Notes under the pieces: model-generated
Told to the model about the DNA's origin: nothing
The model's database searches: none
The model's input: the letters and a program-made list of their open reading frames with translations, nothing else
NCBI GenBank assembly: GCA_003522145.1
Contig: DPGD01000013.1
Location: 1-19,365 of the forward strand
From: Clostridiales bacterium
GTDB lineage: Bacteria > Bacillota > Clostridia > Oscillospirales > CAG-272
Direction of reading: 5' to 3'
Length of the DNA: 19,365 bases
Made by a program: the position numbers and the translations under genes
In this document: one piece after another, positions 1-6,995 of the stretch
Layout: each line of letters starts with the position of its first letter
Position numbering within the stretch: position 1 is the stretch's first letter

Positions 1-985
1 GGAACCCCTCCCGTCAGATACCTACTCTGTGTAGTCCCTTGTAAACTGTACTTTGCAATGATCGTCAGCCTTGCCCTTTGTTGTTCGGCCTGCGGGGCAA
101 AGGCTCGTGAAAACGGCGGCGGGGAAATCCGCTTTACCGATGCTCTTGGCCGTGAAGTTGCCGTTTCTCAAAATACCGAAAGGGTCGCCTCACTGCTCGG
201 GAGCTTTTCCGATGTCTGGCTCAGTGCCGGGGGGAGTCTTTGCGCCTCGGCGGAGGATGCCTGGGAGGACTTTAAGCTGGAATTGGGAGAGGCTGTAAAT
301 CTTGGCGGCGCTCACTCTCCGAACCTGGAGCTTTTGCTGTCTGCCGACCCCGATTTTGTCTTGGCAAGCGCCTCCACGGCCAGCAATGTGAAAATGAAGG
401 ATGCGCTGGAATCGGCGGGAATCACCGTGGCGTATTTTGATGTGGACAACTTCGAGGATTACCTGAATATGCTGAATATCTGCACCGATATTATCGGCAG
501 AAAGAATCTTTACGAGCAAAACGGTTTGCGGGTCAAGGAGCAGATAGAAGAAATCAAAGCCCGGTATCAGAACCGGAATGTTCCGGAGGAAGAACGCAAG
601 GTGCTTCTGCTCCGTGCCTCCTCCGTTTTTGTCAAGGCGAAGGGAAGTACCGGGACGATCCTGGGGGAAATGCTGGCGGATATGGGCTGTACCAATATTG
701 CAGACAGTGATACGGGGCTTTTGGACACGCTCAGCGTGGAAGCGGTGATCCGGGAGGAGCCTTACCGCATTTTTGTGGTCACGATGGGAAGCGACACCGA
801 GGCGGCCAAGGTTTCCTTGGAAAATATGATGAGGGAGAACCCTGCCTGGGGGGACGCTGAAGGCTGTCCGGGAAAACAGATTGCTCATGATGGAGAAGAC
901 CCTGTTCAATCTAAAGCCGAACGCACGCTGGGCAGAGGCATACGAAAAGCTCTATGAAACACTTACGGGCGAAACCGTGGAATAA
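1..985 (+). pseudogene. ABC transporter substrate-binding lipoprotein (iron-siderophore/cobalamin type), frameshifted near the 3' end
   Basis: Encodes a periplasmic-binding-protein-2 family (FepB/BtuF-like) lipoprotein that would capture an iron chelate or corrinoid outside the membrane and deliver it to the permease encoded next. The first ATG is at 58, followed by a hydrophobic stretch and a Cys (CSAC, residue 12) that may be lipidated. The mature part has the family opening TDALGREV, a middle segment PNLELLLSADPDFVLA, and later ENPAWG. The run of six G at 848-853 shifts the frame, so the readable frame stops at 957. Removing one G restores a normal end (LKAVRENR, then KPNARWAEAYEKLYE) with stop at 983-985, about 308 residues, and a 32-base overlap with the permease. 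There is no ribosome binding site before 58 and the frame is open to base 1, so the true start is probably upstream of the window. The substrate cannot be told from sequence alone. Confidence 0.85.
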
Positions 986-1975
986 AAACAAGACGGGATT
1001 CCTCTATCTGTGCGCCTTTCTGCTGTTGCTGTTCTCCGGCCTGTTCGGCATTTTGTGCGGTGCTGCCGAGCTTGGACTTTCGGAGCTGATCGACATCCTG
1101 TTTTTCGGCGACACTGAAAGTCCTGCGGCAAGAATTTTTCTTTATGTCCGGTTTCCGAGAGTTCTGGCGGCTTTTACCTGCGGAGCGGCTCTGGCCGTTT
1201 CGGGCGGGGTGATTCAGGGGGTGCTTGCCAACCGTCTTGCTTCGCCCAGCATCATCGGCGTGAATGCAGGAGCGGGGCTTGCGGTGACGGTCAGCACTGC
1301 TCTTGGAATTTTCGGCGGCTGGCGGCTGGCGCTCTTTGCGTTTCTCGGTGCCTTTCTTTCGGCGATGCTGGTCAGCTTCGGTGCCCGAAAATGGGGGCAT
1401 CCCGAGGGACCGTGATTTTGATGGGCGTTGCGCTGAGCTGCTTGTTGGGTGCAATTTCGGACACAGTCATCACTTTGGTTCCGGACGCAGGTGTTTTAAG
1501 CAACGATTTCAGGGTCGGCAGTTTTTCTTCTGTTACCTATCAAAAACTTCTTCCGGCGTTGGCCGTGACGCTTGTGGTTCTTGTGCTCCTGTTTACGCTG
1601 TCAAACGAGCTGGAGGTGCTGGCTCTCGGAGACGAAAGCGCAAAGGGTCTGGGGCTGAACACCAACTGGATGCGGATGCTGTTTCTGCTTTTGGCGGCAT
1701 TGCTGGCCGGTGCGGCAGTCAGCGTTTGCGGGTTGCTGTCCTTTGTGGGGCTTCTGGTGCCCCATGCGGTGCGCAGGATCGCCGGGACCCGTTCCAGGCA
1801 CCTGTTGCCCTTGAGCGCTCTGCTTGGCGCAGGCTTTGTGGCGCTGTGCGATACCCTTTCCAGGGTGTTGTTCTCGCCCTACGAAATTCCCGTGGGCATT
1901 ATGATGGCCTTTCTGGGAGCACCCTTCTTTCTGTTCATTCTTGTGAAGGGAAAAGGGGGACACAGCCGTGCTTGA
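954..1975 (+). pseudogene. FecCD-family ABC transporter permease, split by a frameshift
   Basis: An integral membrane permease of the FecCD (BtuC/FhuB-like) family that would form the channel of the importer with the neighbouring ATPase and binding protein. The first part (954-1415) shows several hydrophobic segments and the family motif around SGGVIQGVLANRLASP. The second part (from about 1391 to 1975) carries the remaining helices and the ATPase-contacting segment GLLVPHAVRRIAGT. The two parts lie in different frames. The break is at the run of five G at 1393-1397; adding one G joins ARKWG to ASRGTVILMG and gives about 340 residues, normal for the family. No other lesion is visible. The start at 954 has no clear ribosome binding site and lies inside the end of the binding-protein gene, which suggests translational coupling. 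Its stop overlaps the ATPase start by 8 bases. Confidence 0.85.
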
Positions 1976-2787
1976 AATGAAAAATATTTGTGCAGGATAC
2001 GGAAAAAAGGAAATACTGCACAATCTGTCGGTGTCCTTCGGCAAGGGGACGCTCACCAGCGTGATCGGCACAAACGGGTGCGGTAAAAGCACGCTTTTAA
2101 AAACCATGCTCGGATTGGTTCCCTGTACCTTGGGTCAGCTTTCGGTAGACGGCAAGAGTCTCTCTTTGATGAAAAGAACCGAAATTGCCAAGCGCATTGC
2201 GTATCTTGCCCAGGGAAAAAGCCTGCCCGATATGACGGTGGAGCAGATGGTGCTGCACGGGCGTTTTCCCCATCTGTCCTATCCGAGAAGCTACACCAAA
2301 AAGGATAGGGCCATAGCCCAAGCCGCCGTGGAGCGCACAGGAATAAAGGAAAGTGCCGCCCAGCCGATGGCCGCTCTTTCGGGCGGCATGCGGCAGAATG
2401 CCTATCTGGCCATGGCCCTTGCACAGGACACCGATTATATACTGCTGGACGAGCCTACAACCTATCTGGACATCGGACATCAGCTCGGACTGATGAATAT
2501 GCTGCGGCAACTGGCAGAGACAGGGAAGGGGGGTGGCGGTGATGCACGATCTTCCCCTGGCCTTCGCTTATTCGGACCGGATCGCCGTGATGAAAGAAGG
2601 AAGTATTGTTTGTTTCGGCCCGCCTGACAAGGTCTGTGAAAACGACATGGTCCGACAGACCTTCGGGGTCACGGTCCGGCGGGAAGGGGATCGGTATTTT
2701 TACGATTTCGGTTTCAAAACCTCTGAAAAATGCGGCGCCGCAGGTCTTTTGGAGGACAAAACGATGGCGGACCGGAGTAAATTCTGA
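1968..2787 (+). pseudogene. ABC transporter ATP-binding protein (FecE/BtuD type), frameshifted
   Basis: The ATPase that would power the importer from the cytoplasmic side. GTG at 1968 is the likely start: the purine run AAAAGGGGGA at 1951-1960 lies just upstream and the start overlaps the permease stop. Visible motifs are Walker A (GTNGCGKST, Lys about residue 40), a Q-loop (YLAQGKSLPD), the signature LSGGMRQ and Walker B (YILLDEPTTYLD). The run of six G at 2528-2533 shifts the frame just before the H-loop. The uncorrected frame ends at 2627 in unrelated sequence. Removing one G restores VAVMHDLPLAFAYSD and the C-terminal part to a stop at 2785-2787, about 272 residues in total, which is normal. 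As written the product would lack the switch histidine and be inactive. Confidence 0.85.
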
Positions 2788-2791
2788 AGAA

Positions 2792-2846
2792 AGAGCACTT
2801 CAAAAAATTCTCGGCATATCCGGCAACGGCAGTCTTGCCGCCGAAG
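2792..2846 (+). repeat. Post-stop intergenic repeat, copy A
   Basis: This stretch begins AGAGCACT five bases after the ATPase stop and contains a small inverted repeat, CGGCAA (2821-2826) and TTGCCG (2835-2840), with an 8-base loop. A diverged copy begins exactly five bases after the peroxiredoxin stop, at 3352. The match was aligned by eye and has small gaps. The remaining bases up to the next gene at 2895 show only its ribosome binding site; no clear promoter is visible. Confidence 0.45.
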
Positions 2847-2894
2847 GTACTTTGAACATTTAGAGGTGCCCCAAAAAATAAAGGAGAGATCACG

Positions 2895-3347
2895 ATGTTA
2901 AAAGCAGGAGAGAAAGCCCCCGCATTCAAATTGAACGACCAAAACGGGAGGCCGGTGTCGCTTTCCGATTTTGCGGGACGGAAGGTTGTTCTGTATTTTT
3001 ATCCCAAGGACCATATCCCCGGCTGTACAAGACAAGCCTGTGCCTTTGCGGGACTTTACGGAGAATTTCAGAAAAGGAATGTGGAGGTGATCGGTATCAG
3101 CAAGGACAGCGTATCCTCCCACATCAAATTTGCCGAAAAGCAGGGCCTGCCCTTCATTCTGCTGGCCGACCCGGATTTAGAGGCCATTCAGGCGTACGGG
3201 GGTTGGCAGGAAAAGAAGCTGTATGGAAAGCTCAGCTACGGGGTTGTGCGGACCACCTTTATCATTGACGAGAACGGCTGTATAGAGAAAGTGTTGGAAA
3301 AGGTAAAGCCGGATACCAATGCCGGGGAAGTTCTTGCACTGCTTTAA
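2895..3347 (+). CDS. bcp: Thioredoxin-dependent thiol peroxidase (Bcp/PrxQ-type peroxiredoxin)
   Basis: A 150-residue atypical 2-Cys peroxiredoxin that would reduce hydrogen and organic peroxides in the cytoplasm using thioredoxin. The motif YPKDHIPGCTRQACAF carries the peroxidatic Cys44 and, five residues on, the probable resolving Cys49, the spacing of the PrxQ/Bcp group. The family usually has Thr two residues before the Gly-Cys; here it is Ile41, a mild departure. Length and the TFIIDENG segment near the C-terminus fit the family. AAGGAGAG upstream of the ATG at 2895 is a good ribosome binding site. It lies 107 bases behind the importer genes on the same strand with no visible promoter of its own, so co-transcription is possible but not shown. 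A protective role alongside iron uptake would make sense, but that is inference. Confidence 0.93.
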   Translation: MLKAGEKAPAFKLNDQNGRPVSLSDFAGRKVVLYFYPKDHIPGCTRQACAFAGLYGEFQKRNVEVIGISKDSVSSHIKFAEKQGLPFILLADPDLEAIQAYGGWQEKKLYGKLSYGVVRTTFIIDENGCIEKVLEKVKPDTNAGEVLALL

Positions 3348-3351
3348 TGGG

Positions 3352-3404
3352 AGAGCACTGCTGAAAATTTCCCCCTGTCCGGCAGCGCCGTATTGCCACA
3401 GAAG
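3352..3404 (+). repeat. Post-stop intergenic repeat, copy B
   Basis: Diverged copy of the element at 2792-2846. It starts AGAGCACT five bases after the bcp stop and shares the core TCCGGCA...TTGCC...GAAG. The pairing potential in its core is weaker (GGCA/TGCC), and a separate short hairpin, CCACAG/TTGTGG, follows at about 3396-3411. From here to the terminator at 3534 no open reading frame or known RNA family is recognised. Confidence 0.45.
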
Positions 3405-3533
3405 CTTGTGGTGAAAACCTGAAATATACAGGAATTCTTTCGTTTTGGTTCTCCTTTCTTCGGGAAAACGGTCCTTTGCACAGATTTTGAATGTTCCGGG
3501 GAGCCGTTATCCCCGTGATACTGTATGCTTATT

Positions 3534-3575
3534 GCCCGGCTGATAATGATAATTCATTGTTGGCCGGGTCTTTTT
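3534..3575 (+). terminator. Strong rho-independent terminator between bcp and argC
   Basis: The arms at 3535-3549 and 3554-3568 pair over 15 bp (CCCGGC/GCCGGG at the base, then mostly A-U with three G-U pairs) around a 4-base loop, TAAT. TCTTTTTCT follows. It lies 187 bases after the bcp stop, so the upstream transcript has a long 3' tail. It insulates the arginine operon from upstream transcription. Confidence 0.88.
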
Positions 3576-3613
3576 CTACAGGGAAAACGGATTCCTCATT
3601 CTGCACGCAGAAA

Positions 3614-3627
3614 TGAATAATTATTCC
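3614..3627 (+). promoter_or_regulatory. ARG-box-like operator 1 (upstream)
   Basis: TGAATAATTATTCC matches the ArgR/AhrC half-site palindrome TGAATWWWWATTCA at 13 of 14 positions. It lies about 100 bases upstream of the -35 element. A distal site of this kind could allow looping by an ArgR hexamer to the promoter-proximal sites; that is inference. Confidence 0.7.
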
Positions 3628-3709
3628 GTTCTGCTCTGGCTGAAAAATGAGCTGAGACGCCATTTTTGTGCATAATACACATCACATTTTGATTAAATAG
3701 TTGTGTAAT

Positions 3710-3723
3710 TGAATTTTTATGCA
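3710..3723 (+). promoter_or_regulatory. ARG-box-like operator 2 (abuts -35)
   Basis: TGAATTTTTATGCA matches TGAATWWWWATTCA at 13 of 14 positions and ends at the base just before the -35 hexamer. Repressor bound here would block RNA polymerase access. Confidence 0.7.
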
Positions 3724-3757
3724 TTGACAAACACAAGTAATTGGTGTACAATGCATA
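3718..3757 (+). promoter_or_regulatory. Hyphenated 9-bp dyad spanning the arginine promoter
   Basis: TATGCATTG (3718-3726) and CAATGCATA (3749-3757) are perfect inverted copies whose centres are 31 bases apart, about three helical turns. The left arm covers the start of the -35 hexamer and the right arm most of the -10. It may be a second operator or chance. Confidence 0.4.
3724..3752 (+). promoter_or_regulatory. Sigma-A promoter of the arginine operon
   Basis: TTGACA (3724-3729), a 17-base spacer and TACAAT (3747-3752). Transcription should begin near 3759, giving a leader of about 130 bases before argC. No T-box, riboswitch or attenuator hairpin is recognised in that leader; control appears to be by the operators. 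Confidence 0.85.
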
Positions 3758-3764
3758 CATTGGT

Positions 3765-3778
3765 AGAATATATATTCA
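3765..3778 (+). promoter_or_regulatory. ARG-box-like operator 3 (start-site proximal)
   Basis: AGAATATATATTCA matches TGAATWWWWATTCA at 13 of 14 positions. It lies just downstream of the -10, at about +6 to +20. With operator 2 it brackets the promoter, as expected for arginine-dependent repression by ArgR/AhrC. No argR gene is in the window. Confidence 0.7.
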
Positions 3779-3887
3779 TTTTCGCATGAAATTTCTTGAA
3801 GCAGTCTTGAGCCGACAGATCGGGAAAGGCAAAAGGGATTTTCATTTAAAGAGAAAAGAGAGAACTATATAGAGGGGGCAGTGAGCA

Positions 3888-4832
3888 GTGAGTACAATGG
3901 CCAAAAAGGTATTTATTGACGGGAAGGCCGGAACGACAGGGTTGCGTATTTACGAAAGACTGGAGAAGCGAAGCGACATTCTGTTGCAGACCCTTTCCGA
4001 TGCGGAGCGAAAGGATCCCGCAAGGAGAAAAGAGGCACTCAACTCCTGCGATATTGCCTTTCTGTGTCTTCCGGATGCCGCCGCCGAGGAAGCGGTGGCG
4101 ATGCTGGAAAATCCGGAGGTGACGGTGATCGATACCTCCACCGCCCACCGGACATCCCCCGGCTGGGCTTACGGGTTTCCGGAGCTCTCTGCGGAATTTG
4201 CCGGAAGGATTTCAGAATCCCGCAGAATTGCCGTACCGGGATGCCATGCTGGCGGCTTTATTGCGCTGGTCTATCCGCTTGTAAGCGCCGGCATTCTGAA
4301 TAAGGACGCCCGCCTTTTCTGCCATTCCCTGACGGGCTACAGCGGGGGCGGAAAGAAGATGATCGGGGAGTACGAGGCGGAAGGCCGGGAGGCACTTCTG
4401 GATGCTCCCAGGCAGTATGCCCTGGGCCAGAATCACAAGCATCTGAAGGAAATGAAAGGCATTACGGGCCTTGAGAACAGCCCGGTGTTCTGTCCGGTCG
4501 TTTCGGATTTTTACAGCGGCATGGAGGTCACTGTACCGCTGTTTGCAAACAGTCTTGCCAAAGGATGCACCGCAGAGGACATCCGGCGTGTTTATAAAAA
4601 CTGTTACAGCGGGGAAATTGTATCCTATGATGGGACTCTGGGAGAGAGCGGTTTCCTTTCGGCAAAGGAGTTGTCCGGCAGAGATTCCATGAGGATCGGG
4701 GTCTTCGGAAATGAGGAGCGGATACTCCTTGTGGCCGTGTATGACAATCTGGGCAAGGGCGCTTCCGGTGCGGCGATCGAGTGCATGAATATCGTTCTGG
4801 GGGCAGACCGTAAAACCGGTCTTATACTTTGA
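3888..4832 (+). CDS. argC: N-acetyl-gamma-glutamyl-phosphate reductase, short (type 2) form
   Basis: Catalyses the NADPH-dependent reduction of N-acetylglutamyl phosphate to N-acetylglutamate semialdehyde, the third step of arginine synthesis in the cytoplasm. The 314-residue protein opens with KVFIDGKAGTTGLRIYERL, an NAD(P)-binding glycine-rich start typical of the shorter ArgC class, which differs from the roughly 340-residue B. subtilis/E. coli class. The catalytic Cys is about residue 119 in PGCHAGG. GTG at 3888 is chosen because AGAGGGGG at 3871-3878 lies 9 bases upstream; the in-frame ATG at 3897 would be too far from it. This is the first gene of the operon, transcribed from the ArgR-controlled promoter, and is separated from argJ by 39 bases that hold a short tandem repeat. 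Confidence 0.95.
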   Translation: MSTMAKKVFIDGKAGTTGLRIYERLEKRSDILLQTLSDAERKDPARRKEALNSCDIAFLCLPDAAAEEAVAMLENPEVTVIDTSTAHRTSPGWAYGFPELSAEFAGRISESRRIAVPGCHAGGFIALVYPLVSAGILNKDARLFCHSLTGYSGGGKKMIGEYEAEGREALLDAPRQYALGQNHKHLKEMKGITGLENSPVFCPVVSDFYSGMEVTVPLFANSLAKGCTAEDIRRVYKNCYSGEIVSYDGTLGESGFLSAKELSGRDSMRIGVFGNEERILLVAVYDNLGKGASGAAIECMNIVLGADRKTGLIL

Positions 4833-4856
4833 TTGGATTTGATTGGAAATGATTGG
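4831..4856 (+). repeat. Three tandem GATTGG units with a 10-base period
   Basis: GATTGG recurs at 4831, 4841 and 4851, separated by ATTT and AAAT. It begins on the argC stop codon and runs into the GGGGAGG ribosome binding site of argJ. Function is unknown; it may simply be a slippage product. Confidence 0.6.
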
Positions 4857-4871
4857 GGAGGAAATACCGAT

Positions 4872-6083
4872 ATGAAGAAAATTGCGGGCGGTGTCTGTGC
4901 CGCAAAGGGCTTTCTGGCCAGCGGCATACACTGCGGAATCCGAAAAAACAAAACCAAAAAGGATCTGGCGCTGATTTACAGCGAGAAAAGAGCCTCTGCG
5001 GCGGCGGTTTACACCACCAATCTGGTGAAGGGCGCGCCGCTGACAGTGACCAGGGAGAACATTTCCGACGGCTTTGCTCAGGCGGTGATCTGCAACAGCG
5101 GAAATGCCAACACCTGCAACGCAAACGGCATCGAAATTGCAACGCAGATGTGCGCTCTTCTGGGGGAAGAACTGCATATTTCCGGCAAGGATGTGGTCGT
5201 GGCTTCCACCGGGGTGATCGGGCAGCCGCTGGACATCGCTCCGATCCAAAAGGGCATTCCCGCTCTTGTCGCAGGACTGGGCAAAAACAGCGAAGCGGCC
5301 TGCGAGGGCATTATGACCACCGATACCAAGCTCAAGGAAATAGCTTATGAATTCAAGGCCGGCGGAAAGCTCTGCCGCATCGGCGGAATTGCCAAGGGCA
5401 GCGGCATGATTCATCCGAATATGGCCACAATGCTGGTGTTTGTCACCACCGACTGTGCCATCGCACCGGCTCTGTTGCGTGCGGCCCTTTGCGAGGATGT
5501 GAAAACCTCCTTCAACATGGTCAGCGTGGACGGAGATACCTCCACAAACGATATGGTGACCGTGCTTGCCAACGGACTGGCGGGCAACGACCTTATCGAC
5601 TCGGCCGGAGAGGATTACAATGCCTTCTGCCAGGCCCTGCACGCCGTGACCTCTTACTTGTGCCGCATGATTGCCGCAGACGGCGAGGGCGCTACCAAGC
5701 TGCTCGAATGCAGGGTCTGCGGAGCTGTGGACGAGGAAAACGCCCGCATTGCGGCCAAAGCAGTGGTTTGTTCCTCGCTTTTCAAGGCGGCCATGTTCGG
5801 TGCGGACGCCAACTGGGGGCGGGTACTCTGCGCCATCGGATACAGCGGGGCGAAGGTGGATGTAAATAAAATTGATGTGTCCTTCTGCTCTGCGGCCGGC
5901 TGTGTGGAGGTCTGCAAAGGGGGAGCCGGGGTGGAGTTCTCCGAAAGCGAAGCAAAGAAGATTCTTTCGGAGAAGGAAATAACGGTTCAGATTTCTCTGG
6001 GAGACGGAACCGGCTGTGCCGTTGCCTGGGGGTGCGACCTGACCTACGATTATGTCAAAATCAACGGCGATTACAGAACCTGA
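4872..6083 (+). CDS. argJ: Bifunctional glutamate N-acetyltransferase / amino-acid acetyltransferase
   Basis: Transfers the acetyl group from N-acetylornithine to glutamate, so the pathway is cyclic. Some members also use acetyl-CoA, and whether this one does cannot be read from sequence. With the ATG at 4872 it has 403 residues, normal for ArgJ. GGGGAGG at 4855-4861 stands 10 bases before this start, so the longer frame from a TTG at 4833 is unlikely. The self-cleavage site is visible as GMIHPNMATM: cleavage between Ala185 and Thr186 would yield alpha and beta chains, with Thr186 as nucleophile. The C-terminus ends in the usual asparagine-rich manner (KINGDYRT). It lies 24 bases before argB. 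Confidence 0.96.
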   Translation: MKKIAGGVCAAKGFLASGIHCGIRKNKTKKDLALIYSEKRASAAAVYTTNLVKGAPLTVTRENISDGFAQAVICNSGNANTCNANGIEIATQMCALLGEELHISGKDVVVASTGVIGQPLDIAPIQKGIPALVAGLGKNSEAACEGIMTTDTKLKEIAYEFKAGGKLCRIGGIAKGSGMIHPNMATMLVFVTTDCAIAPALLRAALCEDVKTSFNMVSVDGDTSTNDMVTVLANGLAGNDLIDSAGEDYNAFCQALHAVTSYLCRMIAADGEGATKLLECRVCGAVDEENARIAAKAVVCSSLFKAAMFGADANWGRVLCAIGYSGAKVDVNKIDVSFCSAAGCVEVCKGGAGVEFSESEAKKILSEKEITVQISLGDGTGCAVAWGCDLTYDYVKINGDYRT

Positions 6084-6107
6084 TACCGAAAAGGAGGAAT
6101 TATCACT

Positions 6108-6995
6108 GTGAACTCCCAGATCACCAATGCTCAGAGGGCGGATATTCTGATACAGGCGCTTCCCTATATAAAGGAATACTATAACAAAATACTCGTGGTT
6201 AAATACGGCGGAAATGCCATGATCAACGAGGAACTGAAGGAGGCGGTGATGGGCGATATCGTGTTGCTTTCGCTCATCGGCGTCAAGGTCGTGCTGGTGC
6301 ATGGCGGCGGGCCGGAAATTACCGAGCTTCTCACCAAGATCGGCAAGAAATCAGAGTTTGTCAACGGCCTGCGTGTGACCGACCGTGAAACGGTGGATGT
6401 GGTGCAGATGGTGCTTGCCGGCAAGGTGAACAAAAATCTTGTGAACCTGTTGGAGAACAAGGGCGGCAAGGCTATAGGACTTTGCGGCATCGACGGGCAT
6501 ATGATCCAGGCCGAAAAGCAGGACGAAAGGCTGGGGTATGTGGGCGAGATCACCAAGGTCAATGTGGCGCCCATACTGGATGTGCTGGAAAAGGGATACA
6601 TTCCGGTGGTGTCCACCGTGGGCTGTGATTCCGAAGGAAATACCTACAACATCAACGCAGATACGGCGGCGGCCAGAATTGCCGGAGAGCTGAAGGCGGA
6701 GAGCTTTATCTCCATGACCGATATAGCGGGGATCCTCAGAAATAAAGACGATGACTCCACGCTGATCAGCGAAATACCGGTCAGCGATGCGCCCAAGCTC
6801 ATGCGAGAGGGCGTCATCAGCGGCGGAATGATCCCCAAGGTCAACTGCTGCATCGAGGCGATACGCCGGGGGGTCCGGAAGGTGTTTATCATCGACGGAA
6901 GAATCTCTCACGCTATACTGATTGAAACGCTTACCGATGAAGGAATCGGAACAATGTTTATTACGGGGAATAATTATGAACATTCAAAAAATTGA
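6108..6995 (+). CDS. argB: Acetylglutamate kinase, probably arginine-inhibited type
   Basis: Phosphorylates N-acetylglutamate with ATP, the committed step in organisms with a cyclic ArgJ pathway. It has 295 residues of the amino-acid kinase fold. Visible motifs are VVKYGGNAM (nucleotide-binding glycines), VHGGGPEI (substrate loop) and a C-terminal HAILIETLTDEGIGTM segment. The N-terminal helix region (QRADILIQALPYIKEY) before the first strand is the extension found in arginine-sensitive hexameric enzymes and absent from the shorter E. coli enzyme, so feedback inhibition by arginine is likely (inference). Start is GTG at 6108, 10 bases after AAGGAGG. Its end overlaps argD by 20 bases. Confidence 0.96.
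   Translation: MNSQITNAQRADILIQALPYIKEYYNKILVVKYGGNAMINEELKEAVMGDIVLLSLIGVKVVLVHGGGPEITELLTKIGKKSEFVNGLRVTDRETVDVVQMVLAGKVNKNLVNLLENKGGKAIGLCGIDGHMIQAEKQDERLGYVGEITKVNVAPILDVLEKGYIPVVSTVGCDSEGNTYNINADTAAARIAGELKAESFISMTDIAGILRNKDDDSTLISEIPVSDAPKLMREGVISGGMIPKVNCCIEAIRRGVRKVFIIDGRISHAILIETLTDEGIGTMFITGNNYEHSKN

Noticed and set aside
190..909. 239-codon open frame on the minus strand
   Set aside because: Antisense to the binding-protein gene, whose sequence clearly matches its family.
3759..3887. T-box or arginine-type riboswitch in the argC leader
   Set aside because: No T-box motif and no terminator/antiterminator pair in the leader; the only terminator lies upstream of the promoter.
4212..6302. 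696-codon open frame on the minus strand
   Set aside because: It is the exact antisense of argC, argJ and argB, which all share one frame register, so codon bias keeps the opposite frame open. The translation resembles no protein family and the plus-strand genes are certain.
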